From contig CM020619.1 of the NCBI GenBank assembly GCA_009829735.1, forward strand, positions 29,972,063 through 30,036,062: DNA of 64,000 nucleotides. Reading direction: 5' to 3'. The DNA is from Pyropia yezoensis (Eukaryota; Rhodophyta; Bangiophyceae; Bangiales; Bangiaceae). How positions within the stretch are numbered: position 1 is the stretch's first letter; every line of letters starts with the position of its first letter. This document shows, one piece after another, positions 53,393 to 63,651 of this stretch. Both the position numbers and the translations under genes were made by a program. The notes beneath the pieces are model-generated. The model was not told the origin of the DNA, made no database searches, and saw nothing but the letters and a program-made list of their open reading frames with translations.

Positions 53393-54172
53393 ATTGCCGC
53401 CCGGGGCGCACGAGCGCGGGCAGGAGGCACATATCGGGGGTTTGCGCATGTGGTCCGTCGCCGTCGACGACCCCGGAGGTGGAATCGCGCACCGGAAGGT
53501 AGGCCCGGCTGTGATGGGGGAGCATCTTTGTGTCTGGGTCCGCAGCGGGTGTCGCGCGTTCTTTTGGCCCATCTCGCGTTGTGAGTATCGGCGAGGATGT
53601 GGAGAAAAAATGCAGTATACCCCACGAGACAGACACGGGCGGCCCGACACCCCAACAAGGAATGGCGAGTTCCAATGTCAAGGCTGCCGGCCCAAGGGCG
53701 CCCGGCACTCATGTACATGGCCGGGTGCTCTTATACCCTCCCCCGCCGCACGCGTGTACGCAGCACGCTGCAGCGGGCGCACTCGGCACGCCCACAGACG
53801 CAAATCAAGCCCCCCTCCCCCCCACTACCGCAGGCCCACAGATGTGGAAGGTAACCCGCCAATCGCCCCCTTTCACACAAGCAACAACAATGCATAATCC
53901 CGACTAATCACCGTCTAGTGAAACACGCAATCGAACCAATCTGGTCCGACACAATCAATAAAACAAGTCGACCACCGCCGAGAATTGCTCCAACATTGTC
54001 GACGTTTGGCCCCACCCCGTCGAAGGCAAACCAATCCCAAACGTCACAACCTCCACAAGTTTGATAGGGTCAGGTCCAACGTCCAATCCCGGATCGCTTG
54101 TCGGGTTCCCCGTCTCGCCCCGTCACGTGGCACGAGGGTGCGGCTCAGTAGGTGCCCCCCCCCTGCCAGCGT
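53393..54172. other. Flanking sequence between elements F and D, no gene
   Basis: Presumably the continuation of the sequence left of 17517. Open frames are short and overlapping with no recognisable domain. The last five bases (54168-54172, AGCGT) should be the target duplication of D; the partner lies outside the window. Confidence 0.6.
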
Positions 54173-55078
54173 TGTAGCGTAATTGAGCCCAGATTCCCGA
54201 AACCACAAACCACAAACACTCACACAAAGACCACAGTCCGGAGTCCAGGAAGGAACAGGTAAGAGCCCTTGCTGATCCACTCGCCCGCCACGATACGAGG
54301 CAAAGGTAAACAGGACAAAAGCCCGAGGGAGAAGGAACCCAAAGCACTGTTCATTTTACAAGATGGCCCCGGGGAGAACCCCGGAGCACCTCTCAAGAAC
54401 CTCCCCCCCTGGCCCCTCCAGGGGCCCAGAGCGAGGCCCCCAGAGGGCGCCCCCAGCGGGCCAAGTGCCAGCAAGGCACCGGCCGCTCACCGGGCCAACA
54501 CACAAAAAGCAAGCGAAATCCCCCCACACACAAATGTCAATCCCCAAAAAAAACCCAGTGGGAAAAAGGGGAAAGACACGAAATCACGCAAGGAAAATAA
54601 ATGTGAAAAATCAAACAAATAACCCGAAGGTCAGTATGCCCCCAACCGGGCAAGTCCTCCACTCCGGGGGACCAATCAGGGCACTGGGCGTGTCGCCACT
54701 GCCCCGGGCCACCGATGCAGGGATCCCAAGCCAGCGCGTGCTTCCACGTAACGCTGCCAGCCGGGTCCCAAGTCAGCCTCCCGGGTCCCAACGGTACCTG
54801 AGGGCCACAACGCCACATGGCCCCCTCACTAGGGCCGAGCGTCCCGCCGGCCAACAGGGAAACCGGGGAGAGGGACTGGAAAGGGTCCGACAGGGTTACA
54901 CCAGGGTCACAACGAACGGGACGTGGGGCCAGTGTCTGCAAACAGGGTCCCCCCCGACAGGTGTCTCGAGGCAGAGGGTCCCGGGCAGACTGAACAGGGC
55001 GGTACGGGAGGGACCGAGGGCCACGCACAGGGTAACTAGGGGAGGTGTGGCGCAGCCCGCGCCGGCCGCCCGCCTGCA
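54173..55078 (-). repeat. Element D 3' LTR (left end)
   Basis: The left boundary is exact from comparison with 63652. The right boundary is inferred: CTGCA at 55074-55078 is followed directly by a long polypyrimidine run, giving a 906-bp LTR that starts TGCAGG on the minus strand and ends CGCTACA. Only the first 349 bp can be compared with the other LTR here. Confidence 0.75.
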
Positions 55079-55101
55079 TTCCTCCTCTCCTCGCCCTCCC
55101 C
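55079..55101 (-). other. Polypurine tract of element D
   Basis: The minus strand is almost entirely A and G over 23 bases (including GGGGAGGGCGAGGAGAGG), directly before the proposed 3' LTR start. Confidence 0.75.
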
Positions 55102-55388
55102 ATGTGGCGCTCGGCCCGTGGGGTGAGTGAGGAGGCGTAGGGATGCGGACGGGGGCCGGCGGCACACGGGCGCAGCCTGGGTTCCGTCGGAGTGGGGGCC
55201 CAGGGATAAGAGGGCCCTCACGGGCTCCCTCGTCCCCGCGACCGGGACCCCAACGCACCATCTTCCCCGCTACGCTTCCCCGTGGGCTCCTCAATCGTTC
55301 CCTCTACCCGTTCCCCTTCCCAACGTTCCCACGCACCCGTTCCCCCTGGTACCCCACTTTCCCACACCGTGCCCCGTTTCCCCGTCCC

Positions 55389-57014
55389 ATGGAGCCCGGC
55401 CGCGCCGCGACGAGCGCGTCGGCTGGCAAGGGCTCGACGGTACCTGGGGCCCGAGGCGGTCCCATCGTACAAGGCGCAGCGGGTCAAGGGGCTCCTGATG
55501 GTCAAGGCGTACCGGTTGCGGGGCCAGGTGGGAACAACATGGAACAAGAGGAGCGTGGTGCGGGTCAAGCGTACGTCACGGTCCATGGCACGGTTCCCGA
55601 GGACTTTGGTCCCGAGACGGTCACCGCTTGGCGCCGGGAAGAGGCCCGCGGTTGGGTCACCGGTACCCCGGCCCATAAGGTCCTTCGAGTCGTGGACGGG
55701 TCCTGTCCCGGGAACGCGTTCCGGAAGCAGATGACCGCGATGGTCCAAGCGCGGATCCCGGTTAGGGCCGATCGGTCCCAGTCGATAACGGTGGTCCGGC
55801 ACGCGGGAGAGGTTGGGTACGTGGAGCGGTTCAAGAGCATCCGGGACGAGGTCACCAAGGGGACCCTGCCTGCGGGCCCAGGTCCCGAGTACATCGTGCT
55901 CCCGTCTCCCTACTTGGACCCTTCTTCCTTCAAGCCGTCCCATGGGGACCTTTTGGTCAGTCGGCTCCATCGGGACAAGAATGGGATCCTGGTCGGCTGG
56001 CACCAGCAAGAGTTCCCGAGTTGTCCAGCTACCCTTCGTGGGCTCCACTACCTCCGGGTACCCCACTGGTTCGGTCACGTTGAGGTTCCTTTTGGGGCCC
56101 TGGTGGAACTGCCCCCGGTCCAGTGCTACTTCGGGGAACTCCTTCGTGCCTCGGACCCCTTTGCCTGGTTCGTGTTCCGGACCGAGTGGGCCATGAACTG
56201 TGCCCTGTATACCCTGGAGCGGGCCCGTCGTTCCGGCGAGATGTGTCTCCTTCCCCGTCTCCTTCGGACCTGGATCGACCGTGTCGGGGTCCCTGACATC
56301 TGCAAGGGTCCCGGTGGCGTGGACGAGGGAGCGGCGCGGGACCTCAAGGCACTCATGGTCCTCAGCGACCGGGTGGTCGGGGCCCCTGGGCTTCGTTCCC
56401 GTTTGGGCCAGGCGGCTTCCAACCGCAAGGACCGTGCTTCCTACGTCTTGGTACGGTTCGAGACCCGGGACGGGACCTGGGCAGCGCTCGTGGACGAGGA
56501 CCTGGCTCCCGTGGACCTTCCTTACTCGACGGACATCTTGGACGCGCGGGAGTTTGTCGGGCCCAAGGACGGGAACGTGGGCCAGTCGGACGAGATTGTA
56601 CCTGGAAGTGGGTCCGGTGGTCCTGGTGCCCCTGGTATCCCTGGTGCCCTGTCGTCGGGCTCCCTTGTTCAACGTGACCCTGCGCTGGGAAGTCGTACCG
56701 TCTTCGTGGCCAACTTGTTGGCCCATGGCGAGGTTCCTGATGAGGAACTTCGGAACCTTGAGGGCAACCTGGCTACCTCAACCGTTCTGGGGCTCCGTAG
56801 TTTCTTTGGTGGGTCCGCGGACGTCCTGGCCCATGCTCACGTGGGGCCCTTGCTTTCGGCTTCCCTCCATACTACCGTCAACATTGGGTCCCGTGTAGCT
56901 GAATGGACCCGGGTCCAGGCGGGTTCCACGACGCCGGACTACAAGGGCCTGTTGGCGATCATGGACCGTAATGGTATCCGTGGGGACCTGGGGTCAGAGT
57001 TGGCCACGGCCTAG
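55389..57014 (+). CDS. Antisense accessory protein of element D (family not recognised)
   Basis: 541 residues from ATG 55389, chosen for its strong context (cgtcccATGGag), matching the A and C starts. An in-frame ATG at 55143 would add 82 Pro/Arg-rich residues. The gene lies between the 3' LTR and the pol end, on the opposite strand to pol. The core near 228-300 (VEVPFGALVELPP, YFGELL, RRSGEMCLLP) aligns with the A protein at about the same distance from the start (VEVPYGFPALLP, HFGSVM, QRRGMLWHLP). Residues 1-60 are low-complexity. The frame is open although pol of the same element is damaged. An AATAAA lies about 390 bp downstream. Function unknown. Confidence 0.82.
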   Translation: MEPGRAATSASAGKGSTVPGARGGPIVQGAAGQGAPDGQGVPVAGPGGNNMEQEERGAGQAYVTVHGTVPEDFGPETVTAWRREEARGWVTGTPAHKVLRVVDGSCPGNAFRKQMTAMVQARIPVRADRSQSITVVRHAGEVGYVERFKSIRDEVTKGTLPAGPGPEYIVLPSPYLDPSSFKPSHGDLLVSRLHRDKNGILVGWHQQEFPSCPATLRGLHYLRVPHWFGHVEVPFGALVELPPVQCYFGELLRASDPFAWFVFRTEWAMNCALYTLERARRSGEMCLLPRLLRTWIDRVGVPDICKGPGGVDEGAARDLKALMVLSDRVVGAPGLRSRLGQAASNRKDRASYVLVRFETRDGTWAALVDEDLAPVDLPYSTDILDAREFVGPKDGNVGQSDEIVPGSGSGGPGAPGIPGALSSGSLVQRDPALGSRTVFVANLLAHGEVPDEELRNLEGNLATSTVLGLRSFFGGSADVLAHAHVGPLLSASLHTTVNIGSRVAEWTRVQAGSTTPDYKGLLAIMDRNGIRGDLGSELATA

Positions 57015-57553
57015 GAGGAGGCCCGTAAGGGTTGGCATGGGGTTCGTGAGGGCTCCCGGGTCCGAGGTTGGGACGATATGGACCAAGACACTGACCCTCG
57101 TGCCGAGAGCCGGGCCCGTTACCAGTGAGTCACACAGAGGGGAGGGATCCGAGGGACCATGGGTTGCTCTTGCATATGATGTTGATCCAAGGAGCCATAA
57201 AGTCTCTTTGTTTGCCAGCTTCCTTGGGACCCGTCCTTCAGTGTTGACCGTAGGAACCCCCTTCCGACTTAGCCGCATAGCTGGTTCAAAGGGACCCATA
57301 CCAGCCCAAACTGGGAAGTGGGGAGCTAAAGGGAACGGGGGGGGAAACGGGGGAGTTCATATTCAAGGGGAACGAAGTAAATCTCCATTCCAAAAAATCA
57401 TTATCAATAAAACCCCTCCCGTGGGTTAGATTTCTTCCCCCCCCCTACCCGAGTTGAACCGCTGACCTCTTCGTTGCCCCCCTCCCGATGACTTCCCCTT
57501 AACTCGTTCCATTGACGGACCATCATGCCTGCCCTTGTGCTTCCCTTTCAGGG
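57015..57553. other. Space between the convergent antisense gene and pol of element D
   Basis: No gene. It contains G-rich runs near 57330-57350 and an AATAAA at 57406-57411 on the plus strand, which could end the antisense transcript. Confidence 0.6.
57406..57411 (+). terminator. Possible polyadenylation signal for the antisense gene of element D
   Basis: AATAAA lies in an AT-richer patch (57380-57415) about 390 bp after the stop codon. The hexamer alone is weak evidence. Confidence 0.4.
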
Positions 57554-60500
57554 TCAATATCGGGGCCACAGATCCGCACCCGGTTCAAGGTTCCAGGGCC
57601 ACGCAGCATAGATAGCCTTTAAGAGTTCCAGTAGTGCCACGGCCTCTTCCTCCCGCAGTGGGGGCTCGGTACCAACACGTTCACAGTACTGAACAACCTT
57701 AGCCCTGTCGAACTTATGACACGGTTCCCATGTGTCCTCGGACTCGGCGTACCCCCACCAGCGGACCAGGAGCCATAGGTTCCCATCACTGTCCCGGTCG
57801 TGGCCCACAAAACGTTCCCAGACAAAAGGGGTGCCTGAGTCTTCGTGGTCCATAGGTACCACCGGGTCTTGTGGCCCGTGTAGACGGGACGTGGAGTCAG
57901 TGTGTCCAGCAGGTGTGGGTGCCCGGGCAACATGGTCACTGCTTACCTTGTCACGGATCCCCTCGACCAGAACCGTGAATGTGTGCCCGTCCCGGTCCAC
58001 GATACGATAGGGACCCTTGACCTTCTGGTCCAACTTCTGCCGGCTATCATCATTGGTATCCACGTAGACCCAGTCCCCGATACGTAGGGCCTCGTTGACC
58101 GGAGTGACCCGCTTGTCGTACCCTCTCTTGTACCGTTACTGTGCCAGGTCCAGGTTCTTACGGACCGTAAAGGCCAAGTTCCTTAGATGGGCCCGTCTCG
58201 CCTCTCGGACCTGTCGCGCGGCACCAGTGAACTCCTTAGGGTACGGGGAACCAGGGAGCTTGTCCAGGGCAAAGGTGCGGACCCGGTCAGGGATCACAAA
58301 CTCAAACGGAGCCACACCGGTACTCTGTTGGGGCCTCGTGTTATAGGCAACCGTGAGCACGGAAACCAACTCGTCCCAATGGTCCTGGTGGTCCTCAACG
58401 TACGTGCGGAGCTGGGCCACTATGGTACGATTAAACCGTTCCACTTGTCCTTGGGTCTGGGGATGGTACGTGGTGGAGGTAACATGCTTGATCCCAAGGA
58501 GCCCGCAAACGCCACGGAAGTATGTGGACGCTAACTGGGGCCCATTGTCCGTTAGTAGGGTCTCCGGGGGACCATAGGAAGCCACCCACGTATCCAAAAA
58601 AGCCGAAGCCACCACTGCCGCGTCCTGGCTGCCAAGGGGAACCACTCGGGTCAGCTTAGTAAACCGGTCCACAATAACAAGAAGGTACCGGTTCCTGCTG
58701 ATGGTCCAGGGTAAGGGGCCCAAGAGGTCAAGGCACACGTCCTTGAAGGGCTCCGTTGCGGGGAACAGCTTGAGCGGGTTGGTCCGCCGCCTCCCTTGGA
58801 CCCTGCCCTTGGAACACGAGGAACAGTTGGAAACAAAGGCGTGCACATCTGCCACCATAGACTCCCAATAAAATACCCGCCTCATAGAGGTGTACATCTT
58901 GTTCATGCCTGGGTGCCCTGCGTGTCCCGGTTCATGTTCCAAGCTCAGGACCTCTTGTTGTAGTGCCTTGGGGACCACGATCTGGACCGCTCGGTCAAGA
59001 GGAGCCAATCGTACCAGTAACCCTTCCGGTGTTTCCCCGTACCTTGAGTTCACGTTCTGGTCCATCACTTTCCGTAGTTCCTGGCAACGCTGGTCCTGAC
59101 CTTGGGCCTTGAGGATCCTGTCCACTGTCAGAGGAGGGTACCGTGTGCCTGTCTTAAAGTTCGGACGGGTCCAACCAGTGACAAAGTTAGCCAAGGTCAA
59201 AAGCCAGGGTATCTCGTCAGGTATAGGGCCCCTGTCGTGTCCCGTGGTATCCAAGCGTGACATAAAGTCCGCTGCGTGATGATGTTGCCCGGGACGGGAC
59301 TCAACGGTATACTGGAACTCGGCCAGCCGGAGGCGCCAGAGGGCCAAACGTCCATGGGCCCCGTCCAGATGTAACATCCACTTCAGGGCCGTATGGTCCG
59401 TTCGTACTACAAAGCGTGTCCCTTCAAGGTACGGTCGTAACAGAAACAGAGCCCAAACAACGGCAATACACTCACGTTCCGTGGTACTGTAGTTACACTC
59501 AGCCGGAGTCAGCACACGGCTCCAGAAACCCACGGGCTTGTCGGCCCCGTCCCCTTGGTCCTGTAGCAAAACGCACCCAATCTGGGTAGCGCTAGCATCC
59601 GTATCCACGATGTACTGACCCGTGCGTCTCGGAAGAGCCAGAATAGGAGTATGGGTCAGACGGTACTTGAGCTCCTCAAAAGCGTCCGTCTGGGCCGGGG
59701 TAAACGGTGGTAACGGGTCTGGGACCTTGGTACTAGTCATGGCCAGTAGGGGTCGGGCTACCTTGGCGTAGTCCTTGACAAAGCGCCGGTACACATTGCA
59801 CATCCCTAGGAAACTGCGAAGGTCCTTCTTGGTCCTTGGGGTCTTAGCTTCCCGGAGCCCAACCAGGTTCTTCTCGTTCACACGGAGTTGACCCTTACCA
59901 ACAATGTGTCCGAGGTACTCAACCTCATCCTGGAACAAAAAGCACTTGGTAGCCTTGAGGGAAACACCGGCCCTAGTCAGTAACCCGAAAATCTCTTCCA
60001 GATGGGCCAGGTGTTCCTTATGGTCCTTGGAAAACACGATAATGTCATACAGGTGCACAAGGCACGTCTTGCACTTAACCCCAGACAGGATCATATCGAT
60101 GGCCCTCTGGAACGTAGCCGGGGCGTTGGTAAGACCAAATGGGAGCCGGATGTATCTGTAGGTTCCTTCGTGACAAGTAAACGTAGTCTTGTCTTGGTCC
60201 TCAGGAGCCACAGGGATCTGCCAGTAGCCACAGTTGGCGTCCAGCATGGAAAACACGGTAGCCTCTCCCAGGAAATCGATACAATCGTCCATGCGCGGTA
60301 ACGGGTAGGTATCCTTAACCGTGACCTCGTTCAAGCGCCGGTAATCCACACAGAACCTAGGGGTACCATCGGCCTTCGGGACCAACACAACCGGAAAGGA
60401 CCACTCAGCCTGGGACGGTTCAATAACCCCGAGCCGGGTCTGCTTCTCCACTTGTTCCTTGATAAGGTCCCGATGATGGAGCCCGGTGCGGTACGGTTGG

Positions 60501-61816
60501 GACCGAATGGGCTTGGCCCCATCCTTGAGAGTAATCCGGTGAGGGGACACATCAATGCGTCCCAGTTGTCCGTCTCATAGGTCCTTGTAACGGTCCAAAA
60601 GTTCGCGTACAGCCTGGTGTAGCTCAGGCGGGATCAAATCATACGCGACCTTGGGCATCTGGACCGGGGTACCGTCAGGCTTCTTGTCCGTCGTGTCCGG
60701 CTCAGGGACAGTGGTTCCGGCGGGTCCCTTGGGAGTCACGTCCTCCGGTGCCGACGCTTGGCTCAACGGGTTCCCTTGCTCTGGCCCCAGGGTGACAAGT
60801 GGTGCGGCCCCCTCACTAGGGGCCGACAAGTAGTCCGCAGGGACCTCGAGCACGGGACCATCGTACGGTATGGCCACGCCAACGGCAAAGTTCTTGGGCA
60901 GGTTGACAGCCCGGTCCGAGATGTTCATAACATGGATCCGAAAGTCCCGTCGGGTCCGTATCGTAGCCAGTGCGTTGTGTAAACGGAGCCCCTTCTTAGC
61001 CATCTTGTGGGGCCTCTCGTACAATAAACACTTCCCATTGGTACCGCACTTGACATAAACAGCTTGTAGGGACCGGGGAGCCAAAGTGACGCCCTTGGAC
61101 AGGTACAGGGCCGAGGGATCTTGACGGATAGGGGTGCCCTTGACAGGAAAAGCGCTCTGAGCCTTACCCTCCCAGGTCCGCTTGGCGTAGGACAGGAACC
61201 CAAGGTTCCAAAGGACCGACTTGGTCCCAGGGTAGATAGCCTTGACATGTTCCTTTTGGAAGTCCATCCCAAGGATCAATGGGACAGAAAGGGCCCTGAC
61301 GACAAGGAACTCAAACTCCATCGGCTTCCCGTTGACAATGACCGATAGTTCCAGGACTCCCCGGGCCTTGAGCAGTTGCCCGGACGCGTCACAAACATGG
61401 GTAGACTTAGGAGCCCTAGAAGCCAATCGTTGCCATCCACAGGGTAAGATGTCCTCGCGTACCACACTGGGTCCAGCACCTGTGTCCAAAATGGCCGTCG
61501 TTTCCTTGGGGTCCTTTTGGTCCAAACGTACAAAAGCATTCAAAGCAAAGTTCCTCTTACGCAGTACAAGCAAGGCGCCCTTGAACCCATATGGCTTCTT
61601 CATTCCCAATCGACGTCGGAGCCCAGACTTGGACCGCAGTGCCAAAGAGGGTAAACAGGAACAAGGGGTGGGCAAAACAATAGGAGACCCAGAACGAACA
61701 GGTACAATGGGGCCCTTGAAGATCTTCGAGAACCCCAGCTTGGTTGCAAACGAGCAGGTACTATCCCGACGATGGGGAGGGGACCTCTTGGATCCGCCCC
61801 CCGTTACTCTTTTCCC
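57554..61816 (-). pseudogene. pol: Element D pol with two nonsense mutations and an altered RT active site
   Basis: One continuous minus-strand frame from the slippery site to TAA near 57554, except for TGA at 60575-60577 (where A has Trp in LWDGQLG) and TAA at 58136-58138 (where A has Lys in AQKRYKR). Protease: ILDTGAGPSVVRED. The RT catalytic box, YLDD in the other three elements, reads HLYD here, so a catalytic Asp is lost. RNase H (DTDAS, RTDH), the integrase zinc module (HAGHPG, CSSC) and its D, D and E residues (CLDLLGPLP, LTDNGPQL, HPQTQGQVERFNR) are kept. GPYRIV and a chromodomain (LVRWWGYAESEDTWE) close the protein, with about 40 further residues after it. Confidence 0.93.
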
Positions 61817-63510
61817 GAGGGTCCCGGCTCCTGGGAACCGACGGTAACATGGCACACTTGGTCCGCCTCGTCATCTGACAAGTTGATCCCTTCGCACAGA
61901 GCCTGGACCATGGCAACACGTATCTGGCGATGGAACTGACGGTCCGCGTTGGGCTTGACCTCGGTGCTCTGGCTACGGCCCCAAGTAGCCGCAAGGAAGA
62001 AGTCCCGGGCCTGGATAACCGCTTTCCGTTGGGCCTCGGATAACATGGAACATTGATGGGCCATGTGGCCCGGTTCCCAGCAAAGGTAACAACGGTACGG
62101 GCGCTGGCTATCCATGGTACGTACCCCCACGAACTGGGGCGCGGACCCCTTGAACCCAAACACTTGGCCCGACCCGTTCTTCTCAGTTTCCTTGTCAAGG
62201 GGGCCCTTAAGGATCGTCGAGGGGCCCATAGGATTGACTGCCATTAACGGTGACGGGTCCGGGGTGGGCTTAGCCCGAAAATCAGTAGGCCTGCGGGCGG
62301 GAACAGAGGGACCAGCCTTACTCGAAGAGGACCCTTGGGCCATCTTAATAACGTCCGTGGCTGCCTTGTACTTGCCCGCAGTAAAAGTAACCAACTGCTG
62401 GTACGTACGGTCGGGAACATTGTAGACAAACGCGTCAGTGCGCAGGTACTCAGGGAGCCCTTGGATCAGCTGCTGTTTCATGGTGCCCTCGGTATGGATA
62501 TTCCCACACAGTTCCGTTAGGCCCCGGAGACGGACCGCGAAAGCCTCGATGCCCTCGTCTGGTTCCTTAGCGGCCCGACTGAACCTGTCCTGTGCCAGGG
62601 CCAGTGCATGGGGCTCTGCGTACGTCTCTAGGAACCAGTTAACGGCCTCTGGGTAACTTGTGATCGAGGAGCCACCAGACGCGCGGGAGGAATCCGGAAG
62701 GGCCCGTGTGTACCGTAGTTCCGCGTCACCAGAGAGGAAATGTGGGATCGCATAAAGGGCCATCCCCTCGGAGACCGCGTTGTCGTTACAAGCCTTTACC
62801 AGTCTGCGGAGCCACGTGAACACTTTCAGGGCCTCCTTACCAGAGAAATTAGGGTACCCAGCAAAAGAGTGTTTCATATTACGCGCGACCCGTCCCATCT
62901 TACGAGCCTCACGTGTCCCATAGGTAGCCTTCTTGTTCCTCAGACGGTACGTACGGTAATCTAGGACCCGAGCAAAGCGATCATCTGAACACTTGATGAC
63001 CTGGGGCTCGGTCCGTGGGTACTCAGGGGTCTCAAGGTCCTCCTCATCCAGGACAGAAGAAAACGTGGTACCCGAGGAAGAGGACGTACAGGAACCACTG
63101 GAATGGTGACGACGCCGACGACGGCGGGAACGGGAACGATTGGAACGACTGGTATCATGGGACCCACATTGGCCAGCAGGACTCTGGCTCAGGGCCTGGG
63201 ATACAGTAGCCAAAATCTCATCTCGAAACGTTTCCAGAGTAGTAACAATGTCTTGTGACCCAGCAACAGGAGCCAAAGGTGGAACTCGGGTCCCTGTCTC
63301 AGAACCCGTGTCCCGACGTAAATCCTGACCCATAGTAGCCCGAATCCCACCCGGGGGCTCTGTCCCCCGACGCGAAATCCCTGTCTGCCCGCCTTCGCCA
63401 CGGCCCAACGGACCCGAGGGACCGCCACGACCGCGACCAGCGGGAGTAACCATAGAAGTGTCCGACGGCGCACCACGGCCCCGACCTCCCGAGGGAACAG
63501 GGTCCGTCAT
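61804..63510 (-). CDS. gag: Gag polyprotein of element D
   Basis: 568 residues from ATG 63510 (an upstream TTG in frame is not needed). The N-terminus is Gly/Arg-rich with several GRGRG-type motifs, then Arg/Ser-rich (RSRSRRRRRRHHS near 135). A capsid-like segment (VLDYRTYRLRNKKATYG) matches A and F. A CCHC knuckle (CYLCWEPGHMAHQC) fits CX2CX4HX4C. The frame is intact. It ends GKE-stop with an in-phase GGGAAAA, so Gag-Pol would be made by a -1 shift. Unlike pol, this gene shows no damage. Confidence 0.9.
   Translation of the reverse strand: MTDPVPSGGRGRGAPSDTSMVTPAGRGRGGPSGPLGRGEGGQTGISRRGTEPPGGIRATMGQDLRRDTGSETGTRVPPLAPVAGSQDIVTTLETFRDEILATVSQALSQSPAGQCGSHDTSRSNRSRSRRRRRRHHSSGSCTSSSSGTTFSSVLDEEDLETPEYPRTEPQVIKCSDDRFARVLDYRTYRLRNKKATYGTREARKMGRVARNMKHSFAGYPNFSGKEALKVFTWLRRLVKACNDNAVSEGMALYAIPHFLSGDAELRYTRALPDSSRASGGSSITSYPEAVNWFLETYAEPHALALAQDRFSRAAKEPDEGIEAFAVRLRGLTELCGNIHTEGTMKQQLIQGLPEYLRTDAFVYNVPDRTYQQLVTFTAGKYKAATDVIKMAQGSSSSKAGPSVPARRPTDFRAKPTPDPSPLMAVNPMGPSTILKGPLDKETEKNGSGQVFGFKGSAPQFVGVRTMDSQRPYRCYLCWEPGHMAHQCSMLSEAQRKAVIQARDFFLAATWGRSQSTEVKPNADRQFHRQIRVAMVQALCEGINLSDDEADQVCHVTVGSQEPGPSGKE
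61810..61816 (-). promoter_or_regulatory. Slippery heptamer GGGAAAA of element D
   Basis: On the minus strand the phase is G GGA AAA relative to gag, followed by GAG TAA. Seven bases later a G-rich run can pair imperfectly with a C-rich run (GGGGGG with CCTCCCC). pol is in the -1 frame. Confidence 0.72.
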
Positions 63511-63629
63511 GTTGGCCGTGCGGTACTCGACCTGGACCAAAAGATCTCGTCACCAGAAACAGGAACCAAGGGACCAAACGCTACCGAGAAAGGAAAGGGC
63601 TGTCCCGATACGGGAGAGAAGTATAGCCC

Positions 63630-63647
63630 TCCCCTGCTGCTCCACCA
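63630..63647 (-). other. Element D primer-binding site
   Basis: The minus strand reads TGGTGGAGCAGCAGGGGA, four bases after the 5' LTR, identical to A and C. Confidence 0.85.
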
Positions 63648-63651
63648 CAAA

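Noticed and set aside
33379-57014. Antisense proteins as envelope genes
   Set aside because: They are on the opposite strand to gag-pol and show no signal peptide, no transmembrane helix and no cleavage motif; A has an Arg/Ser-rich tail instead.
39707-60577. In-frame TGA and TAA codons in F, C and D pol, two of them at tryptophan positions, suggesting a variant genetic code
   Set aside because: Element A uses TGG at those positions and ends gag and pol with TGA; F gag also ends in TGA. Stops hit different residues (Trp, Lys and others), so ordinary nonsense mutation is the better explanation.
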